Assembly (NCBI GenBank): GCA_902593405.1
Contig: CACJIB010000001.1
Coordinates: 36,115-100,114, forward strand
DNA: 64,000 bases
Origin: an uncultured Pelagibacteraceae bacterium
GTDB taxonomy: Bacteria; Pseudomonadota; Alphaproteobacteria; Pelagibacterales; Pelagibacteraceae
Direction of reading: 5' to 3'
Positions 48,022-59,914 of the stretch are shown here, piece by piece (positions within the stretch are counted from its first letter, which is position 1; each line of letters begins with the position of its first letter). The translations under genes and the position numbers were made by a program. The notes under the pieces are model-generated. The model ran no database searches, was not told where the DNA came from, and was given only the letters and a program-made list of their open reading frames with translations.

Positions 48022-48929
48022 AAAATTTTATCAATTAAAAAAAGAACAAAAATTAAAAATAAATACAAAATTGAATATCCAAAAATAGATTTTGCTTTTT
48101 TTGCATCAAATTTGTTTTTTTTAAATTTATAAAGGTCAAAACATAAATAATTATAATAAATTGTCAAAATTAAAGATGGAATTAAAAAAGTTATACCTAC
48201 AAAGCTAATTGCATAAGGTAGAACAATTACTGGTAACATTGTTAAAGAATAGACAAATATATTTAATTTTGTACTCTCAACACCGTTTGTTAGTGGAAGC
48301 ATTGGAATTTTCGCTTTTTTGTAATCATCTGATTTATACAAACTTAAAGCCCAAAAATGTGAAGGCGTCCAAAAGAATATAATCAAGAAGAATGTAATTG
48401 GCTCAAGAGTTAAAGAATTGGTAGCTATAGTCCAACCAATCACTGGGGGTAATGCTCCTGAAGCTCCTCCTATCACTATATTTTGTGGAGTTTTTCTTTT
48501 TAACCAAATTGTATAAACAAACACATAAAACAAAATAGTAAAAAGTAATAAACTAGCTGATATTCTGTTAGAATAATAATCAAGCGCAATTACAGAAAAA
48601 ATCGAAAGAGAAATTCCAAATACTAGTGCTTGATTTCTATTTACCTTGCCTGTCGGAATTGGTCTCAAACAAGTTCTTGTCATAAGAGCATCTAAATCTG
48701 ACTCATACCACATATTTAAAGCCCCAGCTGCTCCTGCTCCAATTGAAACTAAAATTATTCCAATGATTGCATCTTTTGTTGGAATTATATTTGGAGCCAT
48801 TAACAATCCAACTGCACATGTAAATATAACCAAAGACATTACTCTTGGTTTCATTAATTTAAATAATTCAGATAAATTAAAGGCGTCTTCTTGAGATAAG
48901 TTTCTATTTTTTAATTTAGACTTAATCAT
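48018..48929 (-). CDS. ctaB: protohaem IX farnesyltransferase (haem O synthase)
   Basis: Membrane prenyltransferase (Cox10), 303 residues, about nine helices. The first Asp-rich substrate motif is NMWYESDLDALMTRTCLRPIPTG near residue 73 (N-x3-D-type with RT..RP), and the second region is YKSDDYKKAKIPMLPLTNG near 210. Consumes farnesyl-PP from the isoprenoid pathway. Part of the cox operon. Confidence 0.96.
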   Translation of the reverse strand: MIKSKLKNRNLSQEDAFNLSELFKLMKPRVMSLVIFTCAVGLLMAPNIIPTKDAIIGIILVSIGAGAAGALNMWYESDLDALMTRTCLRPIPTGKVNRNQALVFGISLSIFSVIALDYYSNRISASLLLFTILFYVFVYTIWLKRKTPQNIVIGGASGALPPVIGWTIATNSLTLEPITFFLIIFFWTPSHFWALSLYKSDDYKKAKIPMLPLTNGVESTKLNIFVYSLTMLPVIVLPYAISFVGITFLIPSLILTIYYNYLCFDLYKFKKNKFDAKKAKSIFGYSILYLFLIFVLFLIDKIL

Positions 48930-48962
48930 TAATTTAAAGTTAAAAAATCTTATTTACTATAT

Positions 48963-51414
<2,452 letters not shown>

Positions 51415-51475
51415 TTTTTTACCCTATATAGAGTGTCTTTTAAAAAAATACACTTTTACTTTTAGCGACAAAATA
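51415..51475 (-). promoter_or_regulatory. rsmE-coxB spacer, likely cox operon promoter
   Basis: A 61-bp gap before coxB, one of the larger ones on this strand. It contains TATATA about 10 bp upstream of the coxB ATG on the minus strand, but no convincing -35 box. A promoter here is expected from operon position; the sequence gives only weak support. Confidence 0.25.
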
Positions 51476-52174
51476 TCAATTAATGGCGTAATTTATGATC
51501 GATAGAGCAGAAATTACAGCCGTTTCAGATCTCAATATGTTTTCATTGATTTTAATAGGCTGAACACCATTAAATTTAAGAATCTCTTCCCTCTCCTCCT
51601 CAGAAAAATCTCCCTCTGGCCCTATGATTACGCAAGTGGGTTTAGTTGTTAACTTTTTTAGATCAATTTTTGTATTAGTAGTGTTGAGATCAGTAAATAT
51701 TAAATCCATGTCATTGCTTAGAAAATTTTTTAATTTCTGAGGCTCCTCAATTATTGGAACAGTTATTCTATTTGATTGTTCAGCGGCTTCTACTATTACT
51801 TTTTCCAGTCTCTCTTTATTTATTTTTCTAACAATTGTTCTTTCAAAAATGATTGGTAAAAACTTAGTTACACCAAGTTCTGTTGCTTTTTGGATCATAA
51901 AATTAAAGTAATTTGATTTAATAGGAGAGAAAGCTAGCCAAAGATCTTTGGTATTTTCTTTCTGTCTTAATTGTTTCGTAACATTAAATTCAACTATGCT
52001 TTTTGTGATATTTACGATTTTCGCTTCCCATTCGCCACTACTATTAAAAAGTGAAAAAACTTCTTTCTCTTTAAGTCTCATAACTTTTGAAACATAGTGA
52101 GATTGAGATTTATCAAGTTTGTCAGTCAAATTAAGAGATAAACTTTTTGAATAAAATAATCTAATGTTACTCAT
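51476..52174 (-). CDS. rsmE: 16S rRNA (uracil(1498)-N(3))-methyltransferase
   Basis: SPOUT-fold enzyme of 232 residues. N-terminal PUA-like domain (HYVSKVMRLKEKEVFSLFNSSGEW), then KATELGVTKFLPIIFERT, AAEQSNRITVPIIEEP, and the knot motif IGPEGDFSEEEREEI with ILRSETAVISALSIINY. Divergent from the dehalogenase-like gene with 16 bp between starts. Confidence 0.94.
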   Translation of the reverse strand: MSNIRLFYSKSLSLNLTDKLDKSQSHYVSKVMRLKEKEVFSLFNSSGEWEAKIVNITKSIVEFNVTKQLRQKENTKDLWLAFSPIKSNYFNFMIQKATELGVTKFLPIIFERTIVRKINKERLEKVIVEAAEQSNRITVPIIEEPQKLKNFLSNDMDLIFTDLNTTNTKIDLKKLTTKPTCVIIGPEGDFSEEEREEILKFNGVQPIKINENILRSETAVISALSIINYAIN

Positions 52175-52190
52175 AATGATAAGTTAGTTT

Positions 52191-52853
52191 ATGAAAAATA
52201 TTAAAGCAATAATTTTTGATGCTTACGGCACCTTATTTGATGTCAATTCAGCTGCTGAAAAATGTAAAGATAAAATAGGTGATAAGTGGGAAGGTTTCGC
52301 AAATTATTGGAGAACAACACAATTAGAATATACTTGGCTTAGAAGTTTAATGAAACGTCATAAGGATTTTTGGCAAGTGACAGAGGATAGTTTAGATAAA
52401 TCAATGAAAGCTTATGAAATAGACTCTTCAATGAGAGATGAGCTATTAGATCTTTATAAAATTCTTTCCCCCTTCAAGGAAGTCCCTGAAGTTTTAAAAT
52501 CATTAAAGGATAAAAATTATAAACTTGCTATTCTTTCAAATGGTACTCCTTCCCTTCTTGATGAATTGGTTAAGAGCAATAATTTAGAAAATATATTTGA
52601 TGATATTTTTTCAATTGAAGAGGTCGGAGTTTATAAACCAGACTCTAAAGTTTACGATCTTCCAATAAATCAATATCAAATTCAAAAAAATGAAGTTGTC
52701 TTTTTGAGTGCAAATACTTGGGATGTTTCAGGTGGTGGAAACTATGGTTATAATTCTATTTGGGTTAATAGAAACAACAATGCTTTTGATAATCTAGATT
52801 ATGTCCCAAAAAATCAAATCAAAGATCTTAGTAAGTTACTTGATATATTGTAA
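52191..52853 (+). CDS. haloacid dehalogenase type II-like hydrolase
   Basis: 220-residue HAD protein of the L-2-haloacid dehalogenase subgroup. Motif I is IIFDAYGTLFDV (nucleophile Asp near 9), motif II SNGTPSLL, motif III Lys in YKPDSKVYDL, and motif IV is replaced by SANTWDVSGGGNYGYNSIWVNR, typical of the dehalogenase subgroup. Substrate not known; a 2-haloacid or another short 2-substituted acid is plausible. Confidence 0.85.
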   Translation: MKNIKAIIFDAYGTLFDVNSAAEKCKDKIGDKWEGFANYWRTTQLEYTWLRSLMKRHKDFWQVTEDSLDKSMKAYEIDSSMRDELLDLYKILSPFKEVPEVLKSLKDKNYKLAILSNGTPSLLDELVKSNNLENIFDDIFSIEEVGVYKPDSKVYDLPINQYQIQKNEVVFLSANTWDVSGGGNYGYNSIWVNRNNNAFDNLDYVPKNQIKDLSKLLDIL

Positions 52854-52873
52854 AAAATTCTTATTTACGAAAC

Positions 52874-53710
52874 ATGAAAAATATTGAAGTTAGTAAAATT
52901 ATTGACCCTATCCCAGCTTCAGATGGAGCAGGAGTTAAATTAAAGAGAAGTATTGGTGTTGAACCAAATTACTTTGATCCCTTTTTAATGTTAGATGAAT
53001 TTGGATCTGAAAATAGCGAGGATTATATCGCAGGTTTTCCACCCCACCCTCATCGAGGAATTGAAACAGTTACTTATATGTTAGCTGGAGATTTTGAGCA
53101 CAAAGATAGCACTGGTGGTGAAGGTAGAATGACTGCTGGAGATGTTCAATGGATGAAAACGGGAAGTGGAATTATTCACTCTGAAATGCCTGCAATGAAA
53201 GAAGGTAAACTTCATGGATTTCAATTGTGGATCAATATGCCAGCTAAATTAAAAATGAGTAAGCCTGAGTATATTTATATCGATGCTGATAAGATGAGTG
53301 TTCATAAAGATGATGATAAACAAATTAAAGTAATAGCTGGAAAATTTGAAAAAGCTGAAGGCCCTGTTAAAGGACATAATGTTGAGCCGATTTATTTTGA
53401 TGTAGAATTAAATAAAAATAAAGAGTTCAATTTTAAATTACCATCTAGCCATAATACCTTTATTTATTTAATTAGTGGTGAAATAGAAATCGGAAAAAAT
53501 AAACATGAAAATATTAAAGATAGCACTTTAATACTTTTAACTAAGGGTGAAGATTTAACAGTTAAAGCTAAATCAAATGCTAAGTTTTTAGTAATTTCAG
53601 GTAAACCAATTAATGAGGAAATAGCTAGAGGTGGACCATTTGTGATGAATACCAAAGCTGAGATCTTGCAAGCAGTTCAAGATTATCATAATGGTACATT
53701 TGTAAAATAA
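52874..53710 (+). CDS. pirin-family cupin protein
   Basis: 278-residue bicupin. The N-terminal metal site is FPPHPHRGIETVTYMLAGDFEHKDSTGG with the conserved His residues, then WMKTGSGIIHSEMP with another His and Glu. Pirins bind iron; some act as quercetinases, others as redox-responsive regulators. Role here unknown. 20 bp after the HAD gene and 3 bp before the quinone oxidoreductase gene, suggesting an operon. Confidence 0.9.
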   Translation: MKNIEVSKIIDPIPASDGAGVKLKRSIGVEPNYFDPFLMLDEFGSENSEDYIAGFPPHPHRGIETVTYMLAGDFEHKDSTGGEGRMTAGDVQWMKTGSGIIHSEMPAMKEGKLHGFQLWINMPAKLKMSKPEYIYIDADKMSVHKDDDKQIKVIAGKFEKAEGPVKGHNVEPIYFDVELNKNKEFNFKLPSSHNTFIYLISGEIEIGKNKHENIKDSTLILLTKGEDLTVKAKSNAKFLVISGKPINEEIARGGPFVMNTKAEILQAVQDYHNGTFVK

Positions 53711-53713
53711 ATT

Positions 53714-54688
53714 ATGAAAGCTGTAGAAATTAATACAACTGGTGGACCTGAAGTTTTAGAAGTTAAAGATATATCTTTAGACAAACCGGGTTCTGATCAA
53801 GTAACAATTGAACAAAAAGCAATTGGCCTTAACTACATTGATACTTACCATAGATCAGGTTTGTACCCTTTAAAACTGCCAATTGGTTTAGGTTTAGAAG
53901 GTGCAGGAGTTATTACTGATGTTGGGGATAACGTAAAAGACTTTAAAGTTGGTGATAAAATTTCATATGCAGGTATTCCTTTAGGTTCATATTGTTCTCA
54001 CAGGAACTATCCAACTAAAAATTTAGTAAAAGTGCCTGATGATATTGATCTTGAAGTAGCAGCAACTTTAATGACAAAAGGATTAACAACTTTTTATCTT
54101 TTGCATAAAACTTATCCAGTTAAATCAGGAGAAACAATTTTATTCCACGCAGCTGCAGGCGGTGTTGGTCAAATTTTTGGTCAATGGGCTAAAAGTTTAG
54201 GCTGTACTGTTATAGGTACAGTTGGATCAGATGAAAAAATAAATATAGCGAAACAAAATGGTTACGATCATGTGATCAATTACAATGAAGAAGATTTTGC
54301 AAAAAAAGTTTTGGAAATTACAAATGGTAAAGGTGTACCTGTTGTCTACGATGGAGTCGGTAAAGATACATTAGATGGTTCAATTGAATGTTTAGCGGTA
54401 AGAGGGATGATGGTTTCTTTTGGAAATGCATCGGGTCCTTTATCTGATATTAATGTTCCTAAAGTCATTCAACCTAAAGGTCTTTATCTTGTAAGACCGT
54501 CTATGCAGCAATACCTGTCAACAAGAGAAGAGTTGGATGAAGCATCTAAAACAATGTTTGAAAAAATTAGTTCTGGCAAAGTAAAAATTAAAATTTTTAA
54601 AAAGTATAAGTTAGATGAAGTCGTTCAAGCACATCAAGATCTTGAGGGAAGAAAAATTTTGGGACCAGCTGTAATAGTTCCTAACTAA
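53714..54688 (+). CDS. qor: NADPH:quinone oxidoreductase, zinc-less MDR family
   Basis: 324 residues. The N-terminal GroES-like domain has VTIEQKAIGLNYIDTYHRSGLYP; the NADPH Rossmann motif is HAAAGGVGQIFGQWAKSLG near residue 147; YDGVGKDTLDGS is characteristic; zinc-binding cysteines are lacking. One-electron reduction of quinones is the family activity. It overlaps convergent DUF2721 by 8 bp. Confidence 0.9.
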   Translation: MKAVEINTTGGPEVLEVKDISLDKPGSDQVTIEQKAIGLNYIDTYHRSGLYPLKLPIGLGLEGAGVITDVGDNVKDFKVGDKISYAGIPLGSYCSHRNYPTKNLVKVPDDIDLEVAATLMTKGLTTFYLLHKTYPVKSGETILFHAAAGGVGQIFGQWAKSLGCTVIGTVGSDEKINIAKQNGYDHVINYNEEDFAKKVLEITNGKGVPVVYDGVGKDTLDGSIECLAVRGMMVSFGNASGPLSDINVPKVIQPKGLYLVRPSMQQYLSTREELDEASKTMFEKISSGKVKIKIFKKYKLDEVVQAHQDLEGRKILGPAVIVPN

Positions 54689-55085
54689 CTTCTACATCCA
54701 TATCAGACATATGGAGCTTAAGTGCATTGGTTGAAATTTGTATTTCTCTAATAAAAAAAATTATGGAGATAATCATTGATAAACAACAAGATCCAAAAAT
54801 TACTCTAGCTAAAAAAACTTCATCTAAGTAGAGAGCAAATACTGTTAACATATTAAATAAAAAACCAAACGCAGCAAACAATATAGTCCATCTTAAAAGA
54901 GTTATTCTTCCACTTAAATTAATAAACTGCTTTTTCCATTCGGGTGGGATGTGTTTTTCGTAAACATGCTCATCATGCAACTGTCGAATTAGAATACTTA
55001 AAGAATGAAACCTATTACTATAGACACCCATTAATAGTGGAATAGCAGGAAACATTAAAGCTGTGACTGTGTAATCTATATTCAT
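54681..55085 (-). CDS. DUF2721-type membrane protein
   Basis: 134 residues from the ATG at 55085 (MNIDYTVTALMFPAIPLLMGVYSNR); a TTG at 55094 would add three residues. Three hydrophobic helices: about 5-22, about 63-85 and about 92-115, separated by the basic segment RFHSLSILIRQLHDEH typical of DUF2721. Function unknown. Divergent from ubiA (49 bp). Confidence 0.72.
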   Translation of the reverse strand: MNIDYTVTALMFPAIPLLMGVYSNRFHSLSILIRQLHDEHVYEKHIPPEWKKQFINLSGRITLLRWTILFAAFGFLFNMLTVFALYLDEVFLARVIFGSCCLSMIISIIFFIREIQISTNALKLHMSDMDVEVS

Positions 55086-55134
55086 ACGAATCAATTTGAT
55101 TATGAAACTACCCTTTGTTATTTACAAGTAAATT

Positions 55135-55998
55135 ATGAACCAAATAAACTTATTTATTGAACTTACAAGATTAAAAAAACCAATTGGTTTCATGCTGTTG
55201 TTTTGGCCATGTGCTTGGGGATTAACTTTAGCCTATGATTTTTCTACAAATTTAAAAAATTATTTTTTTTATTTAATATTATTTTTTTTGGGATCTGTCT
55301 TAATGAGATCAGCAGGATGTATAGTGAACGATATATTGGATAAAGAATTTGATGCAAAAGTATTTCGAACAAAAAATCGTCCTATAGCCTCTGGGTATGT
55401 AACTGTTAAACTTGCAATTTTTTATTCATTATCTTTGTGTTTATTGGCACTAATGGTTTTGCTAAATTTTAATTTTTTCACAATTATTTTGGCTCTTTGT
55501 TCGATGCCTTTTGCTTTTACCTATCCACTAATGAAAAGATTTACATATTGGCCTCAATTATTTTTAGGTATTACATTTAATTATGGATTAATTCTTGGAT
55601 GGACTGCAGTTAAAGGACAAATAGATTTTATACCAATTCTATTTTATCTAGGAGCCATATTTTGGACATTAGGATATGACACTATTTATGGATATCAGGA
55701 TATTAAAGATGATGAAATTATAGGACTAAAATCAACTTCAATAAAATTTAAACACAAACCATATCACTTATTGATTATATGTTACTCAATCTTTTTGATA
55801 TTATTATTCATAACAGGTTATTTAATGAATTTTAACAAATTAAGTTTGATAATATTTATAATCACATTAATTCAATTATACTATTTTCAATTAAAAAAAC
55901 TTAATATAGATCATTCTGAGAGTTGTTTAAAAATATTTAAATCAAATAATTATCTAGGTTTTATTGTGTTTGTTGGATTATTGATAGGTAAGTTATAA
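55135..55998 (+). CDS. ubiA: 4-hydroxybenzoate polyprenyltransferase
   Basis: Membrane prenyltransferase of ubiquinone synthesis, 287 residues. The two Asp-rich motifs are RSAGCIVNDILDKEFDAKVFRTKNRPIASG near 60-90 (N-D-x3-D) and DTIYGYQDIKDDEIIG near 182. Multiple helices. It starts the envelope run but overlaps nothing; msbA follows 1 bp later. Confidence 0.95.
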   Translation: MNQINLFIELTRLKKPIGFMLLFWPCAWGLTLAYDFSTNLKNYFFYLILFFLGSVLMRSAGCIVNDILDKEFDAKVFRTKNRPIASGYVTVKLAIFYSLSLCLLALMVLLNFNFFTIILALCSMPFAFTYPLMKRFTYWPQLFLGITFNYGLILGWTAVKGQIDFIPILFYLGAIFWTLGYDTIYGYQDIKDDEIIGLKSTSIKFKHKPYHLLIICYSIFLILLFITGYLMNFNKLSLIIFIITLIQLYYFQLKKLNIDHSESCLKIFKSNNYLGFIVFVGLLIGKL

Positions 55999-55999
55999 A

Positions 56000-57739
56000 A
56001 TGAATAAAATTCAAATTATCAAGCGTTTATATAAAAGTTATACAAAAAGATATATAAAAAATATTATATTAGCATTTATCTTTTCACTTTTTCTTGCTGG
56101 AAGCACATCATCCGTGGCTTATTTACTCGATCCAGCAATAGAAAAACTTTTTATAGATCAAAATCAATCATTAATAATTTTAATTCCAATTTTAATAATT
56201 TTGGCATTCGCAATTAAAGGATTGTCCTTATACATTGCACGTGTGCTAATGATTGGTGTTTCTGAGGAGGTTAAAAAAGATATTCAAAAAGATATATTCT
56301 CATCATTACTTAAGTCAGACACAGAAATAATAGATGAAAAACATTCAGGTAAGTTTATTGCTAATCTTACAAACGATGTAAATATGATAACAAATTTATT
56401 GAGTACAGTTGTTCTAAACTTATTTAAAGACTCACTAACTCTAATTGGTCTATTGTCAGTCATGTTTTATCAAAATTGGAAGCTTTCTTTAATAGCAATA
56501 ATAATGATACCATTGGCTAGTATAGCTGCAAAAACCCTAGGCAAAAGAATAAGTAAAGTTTCTACTCAGCAAATGAATAGAGCTGGAGAATTAACATCGT
56601 ACTTAATGGAAATGTTTAAAAATCACAAATTAATTAAAATCTTTCAACAAGAAAATTATGAAAAAGAGAGAGCTTTCAAATTTATAGAAAACTTAAAAGA
56701 ATCAACAAAAAAAATTGCAATAGTTTTTGTGAGAGCTTCTCCTATTATGGAGTTTTTAACAGGCATAATGATTGCTTTTTTAATTTATTTTGCAGCAATA
56801 TTTGTTTCAAGAGGTGAACTAGAAGTAAATAACTTTTTTTCTTTTCTTGCAGCTATGATGTTAGCTTATCAACCTGTAAGATCGTTAGCAACTTTAAATA
56901 TCTCCATTCAGCAAGGAATTGCTGGAGCAATTAGAGTTATACCAATAATTGATAATAATCCTAATGTGAGAGATATTAATAATGCTAAAACTTTAAAATT
57001 AAATTCAGGAACAATTGAATTTGAAAATGTTAATTTTGAATACCCAAATTCAAAAAATAGAATTTTAAATAATATAAATTTAACGTTTACTGGAACAAAA
57101 ATGACTGCATTAGTTGGACACAGTGGTGCAGGAAAATCAACAATTTTGAATTTAATACCAAGATTTTTTGATGTTAAAGACGGTGATATCAAAATTGACC
57201 AGCAGTCAATTTTTAATTGCACATTAAATTCACTTAGAAAAAATATTTCATTAGTTAGCCAAGATACTACTTTGTTTGATGATACTATAAGAAATAATAT
57301 CATTTATGCAAATTTGAACGCTTCAGAGGATGAGATCGAGGAAGCTGCAAAATTATCATTTGCAGATGAGTTTATAAGCAAACTTCCAAACAAATATGAA
57401 ACATTAATTGGTGAAAACGGTATTAGGTTATCAGGAGGAGAAAAGCAACGACTGTCTATTGCAAGAGCAATTCTTAAAAAAAGCCCAGTTATATTATTAG
57501 ATGAGGCTACCTCGTCTTTAGATGCTGAAACAGAAGATAAAATTCAGAAAGCAATAAATTTTCTTACAAAAGGAAGAACAACAATAGTTATAGCACATAG
57601 ATTATCCACAATATTAAATTCTGAGAGAATATATGTAATCGACAAAGGAAAAGTTAACTCTCATGGAACTCACAAGGAGTTACTGGAGTCTTCCAATGTC
57701 TATAAAAACTTTTATCAAAAACAAATAGATAAATCTTAA
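56000..57739 (+). CDS. msbA: lipid A/phospholipid ABC exporter MsbA-like
   Basis: 579-residue ABC half-transporter. An N-terminal six-helix membrane domain (about 20-300) precedes the ATPase. Walker A is GHSGAGKST near 376, Q-loop SLVSQDTTLFDD, signature LSGGEKQRLSIARA near 480, Walker B VILLDEATSSLD, and the switch HRLS. Flipping lipid A-core to the periplasmic face is inferred from its place ahead of waaA and lpxK. Confidence 0.9.
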   Translation: MNKIQIIKRLYKSYTKRYIKNIILAFIFSLFLAGSTSSVAYLLDPAIEKLFIDQNQSLIILIPILIILAFAIKGLSLYIARVLMIGVSEEVKKDIQKDIFSSLLKSDTEIIDEKHSGKFIANLTNDVNMITNLLSTVVLNLFKDSLTLIGLLSVMFYQNWKLSLIAIIMIPLASIAAKTLGKRISKVSTQQMNRAGELTSYLMEMFKNHKLIKIFQQENYEKERAFKFIENLKESTKKIAIVFVRASPIMEFLTGIMIAFLIYFAAIFVSRGELEVNNFFSFLAAMMLAYQPVRSLATLNISIQQGIAGAIRVIPIIDNNPNVRDINNAKTLKLNSGTIEFENVNFEYPNSKNRILNNINLTFTGTKMTALVGHSGAGKSTILNLIPRFFDVKDGDIKIDQQSIFNCTLNSLRKNISLVSQDTTLFDDTIRNNIIYANLNASEDEIEEAAKLSFADEFISKLPNKYETLIGENGIRLSGGEKQRLSIARAILKKSPVILLDEATSSLDAETEDKIQKAINFLTKGRTTIVIAHRLSTILNSERIYVIDKGKVNSHGTHKELLESSNVYKNFYQKQIDKS

Positions 57740-58992
57740 TGATTATTATTTATAGGTTTTTAATTAATTTTATTTTAATATTTTCTCCAATAATTTTATT
57801 CTTCAGAATCTTAAAAAAAAAAGAAGATATATATAGATTTAAAGAAAAATTTTGTTTTTTTACAAAAAAAAGAGGCAAAGGAAAAATCTTATGGTTCCAT
57901 GGCGCTAGCGTTGGAGAACTTCAAAGCATAATACCCTTAATTGAAAAAATCCAAAAAAAAAAAGAAATTAGTAAAATTTTAATTACAACAAATACATTAA
58001 GTTCATCCTTAGTTATAAAAAAATTAAATTTGAAAAAAGTAATTCATCAATTTTTTCCGATTGATACAAATTTACACACAAAAAAATTTTTAAATTATTG
58101 GAAACCTTCAGTGGCTTTTTTTATAGACTCTGAAATTTGGCCCAATACATTTATAAATTTAGAAAAAAATAAAATACCTATAGTAATTTTAAATGGAAGA
58201 ATAACAAAAAAAACATTTAAAAGATGGAACTATTTTCCAAAGTTTGCAAAATTTATTTTTAAAAAAGTTAATTTTTGTTTATCCTCTAGTATTATTTCTG
58301 AAAAGTATTTTAAAAAATTAGGTGTTAAAAATTTAAAGTTTTTGGGAAATTTAAAATTCTCTCAATCAGAAAATGAAAAAATTATCAAATTTAATAGATT
58401 AAATAAAATTATAGCTACTAAAAAAATATGGTGCGCATCTAGCACACATCATAACGAAGAATTATATTGTGGATTGGCACATAAAAAACTAAAAAAAAAA
58501 TATAAAAACATTTTAACAATAATTATTCCAAGACATATTGAAAGAACACCTTCAATTATATCTGAGTTGTCAAAATTAAATTTAAATATTTGTACACATG
58601 AGTCCAAAAAAAAGGTGCGTGATGATTTAGATATTTACATCATTGACTCTTACGGAAAAACTAAATCTGTTTATAATTTCTGTAAATCTATATTTCTAGG
58701 TGGATCATTAATTAACCATGGAGGACAAAATCCTTTAGAGGCAACAAGATATGGTTGTAACATTTTGCATGGCCCTAACGTTAATAATTTCAAAGAAATT
58801 TATGATTATTTAGCGAAACTTAAGTTGTCGTCAAAAATATATAATCACTCAGAATTATCAACTAAACTTGAAAATCTCTTCTCTAAAAAAAATAACTCCA
58901 AAAAAATTCAAAATAAATTGAATAAAATTGGGAATAAAATTTTAAATAATACTTTTAAAGAAATTTATAGATTGGTTCAAAATGAAATTTAA
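57739..58992 (+). CDS. waaA: 3-deoxy-D-manno-octulosonic-acid transferase
   Basis: 417 residues, GT30 glycosyltransferase that adds Kdo to lipid IVA. N-terminal anchor helix, then WFHGASVGELQSIIPLIEKI, where the catalytic Glu lies, and FIDSEIWPNTFINL. The C-terminal nucleotide-binding half has FLGGSLINHGGQNPLEATRYG with its conserved Glu. Stop/start with msbA share one base (TAATG). Confidence 0.94.
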   Translation: MIIIYRFLINFILIFSPIILFFRILKKKEDIYRFKEKFCFFTKKRGKGKILWFHGASVGELQSIIPLIEKIQKKKEISKILITTNTLSSSLVIKKLNLKKVIHQFFPIDTNLHTKKFLNYWKPSVAFFIDSEIWPNTFINLEKNKIPIVILNGRITKKTFKRWNYFPKFAKFIFKKVNFCLSSSIISEKYFKKLGVKNLKFLGNLKFSQSENEKIIKFNRLNKIIATKKIWCASSTHHNEELYCGLAHKKLKKKYKNILTIIIPRHIERTPSIISELSKLNLNICTHESKKKVRDDLDIYIIDSYGKTKSVYNFCKSIFLGGSLINHGGQNPLEATRYGCNILHGPNVNNFKEIYDYLAKLKLSSKIYNHSELSTKLENLFSKKNNSKKIQNKLNKIGNKILNNTFKEIYRLVQNEI

Positions 58993-59914
58993 AAAACCTG
59001 AGTTTTGGGATTATAAAACGAAAAGTCTAGCATCAATTATTCTTTTTCCATTATCTGTAATTTATAAGTTTATTTTTTGGATTTTAAAAATTTTAACAAA
59101 TGTTAAAAATCAAAATTCAACAATCCCTGTAATATGTGTAGGTAACATCTATCTCGGTGGAACAGGAAAAACACCTTTGGTAATAGAAATTTACAAAATT
59201 CTTAAATCATTTGGAAAGAACCCTGCTTTCATTAAAAAAAATTACAATTATTTATCTGATGAAATCAAGATGTTGGAGAAAACTGGAAAAGTTTATACTA
59301 ATCAAAAAAGATCTGATGGAATTTTGTTATCTGCTTCAAGTAATCATGATGCTGCAATATTAGACGATGGTTTTCAAGATTTTTCAATTAAACCCAATTT
59401 TTCAATTTTGTGTTTTAATTCTAAACAAATGATAGGTAATGGACTAATAATCCCAGCTGGTCCATTAAGGGAGAGTCTGAAAGCAATTAAAAGAGCAGAT
59501 TGCATAATTATTAATGGTAATAAAAACCTAGAATTTGAAAATAAAATTTTTGAAATAACAAAAAATAGAAACTGTAATTTATTTTACTCAAAATATAAAA
59601 TTAAAAACATTGAAAAGTTTAGAAATAAAAAAATAACAGCTTTTGCAGGAATTGGAAATCCTTCAAATTTCTTTGAACTTTTAAAGGAAAGTAAAATTGA
59701 TATTATTAAAACCTTTGCCTTCCCAGACCATCATAATTATTCTAAGAAAGATTTTGAAATTATAAACAAGGAAAAAACAACTACTTTAGTTACAACTGAA
59801 AAAGATTTTTACAGAATGACTGATGAGCAAAAAAAAAATTGTGATTATGTTGAGGTTGAATTAGAAATAGAAAACAAAGAAGAATTTAAAAAATTAATTA
59901 AAAATTATCTATGA
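58982..59914 (+). CDS. lpxK: tetraacyldisaccharide 4'-kinase
   Basis: 310 residues. Membrane-associated N-terminus, then the Walker A GNIYLGGTGKTPLVIEIYKIL near residue 55, and the DDGFQDFS motif near 125 with the two catalytic Asp. Phosphorylates the lipid A precursor. It overlaps waaA by 11 bp and the acyltransferase by 4 bp. Confidence 0.95.
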   Translation: MKFKKPEFWDYKTKSLASIILFPLSVIYKFIFWILKILTNVKNQNSTIPVICVGNIYLGGTGKTPLVIEIYKILKSFGKNPAFIKKNYNYLSDEIKMLEKTGKVYTNQKRSDGILLSASSNHDAAILDDGFQDFSIKPNFSILCFNSKQMIGNGLIIPAGPLRESLKAIKRADCIIINGNKNLEFENKIFEITKNRNCNLFYSKYKIKNIEKFRNKKITAFAGIGNPSNFFELLKESKIDIIKTFAFPDHHNYSKKDFEIINKEKTTTLVTTEKDFYRMTDEQKKNCDYVEVELEIENKEEFKKLIKNYL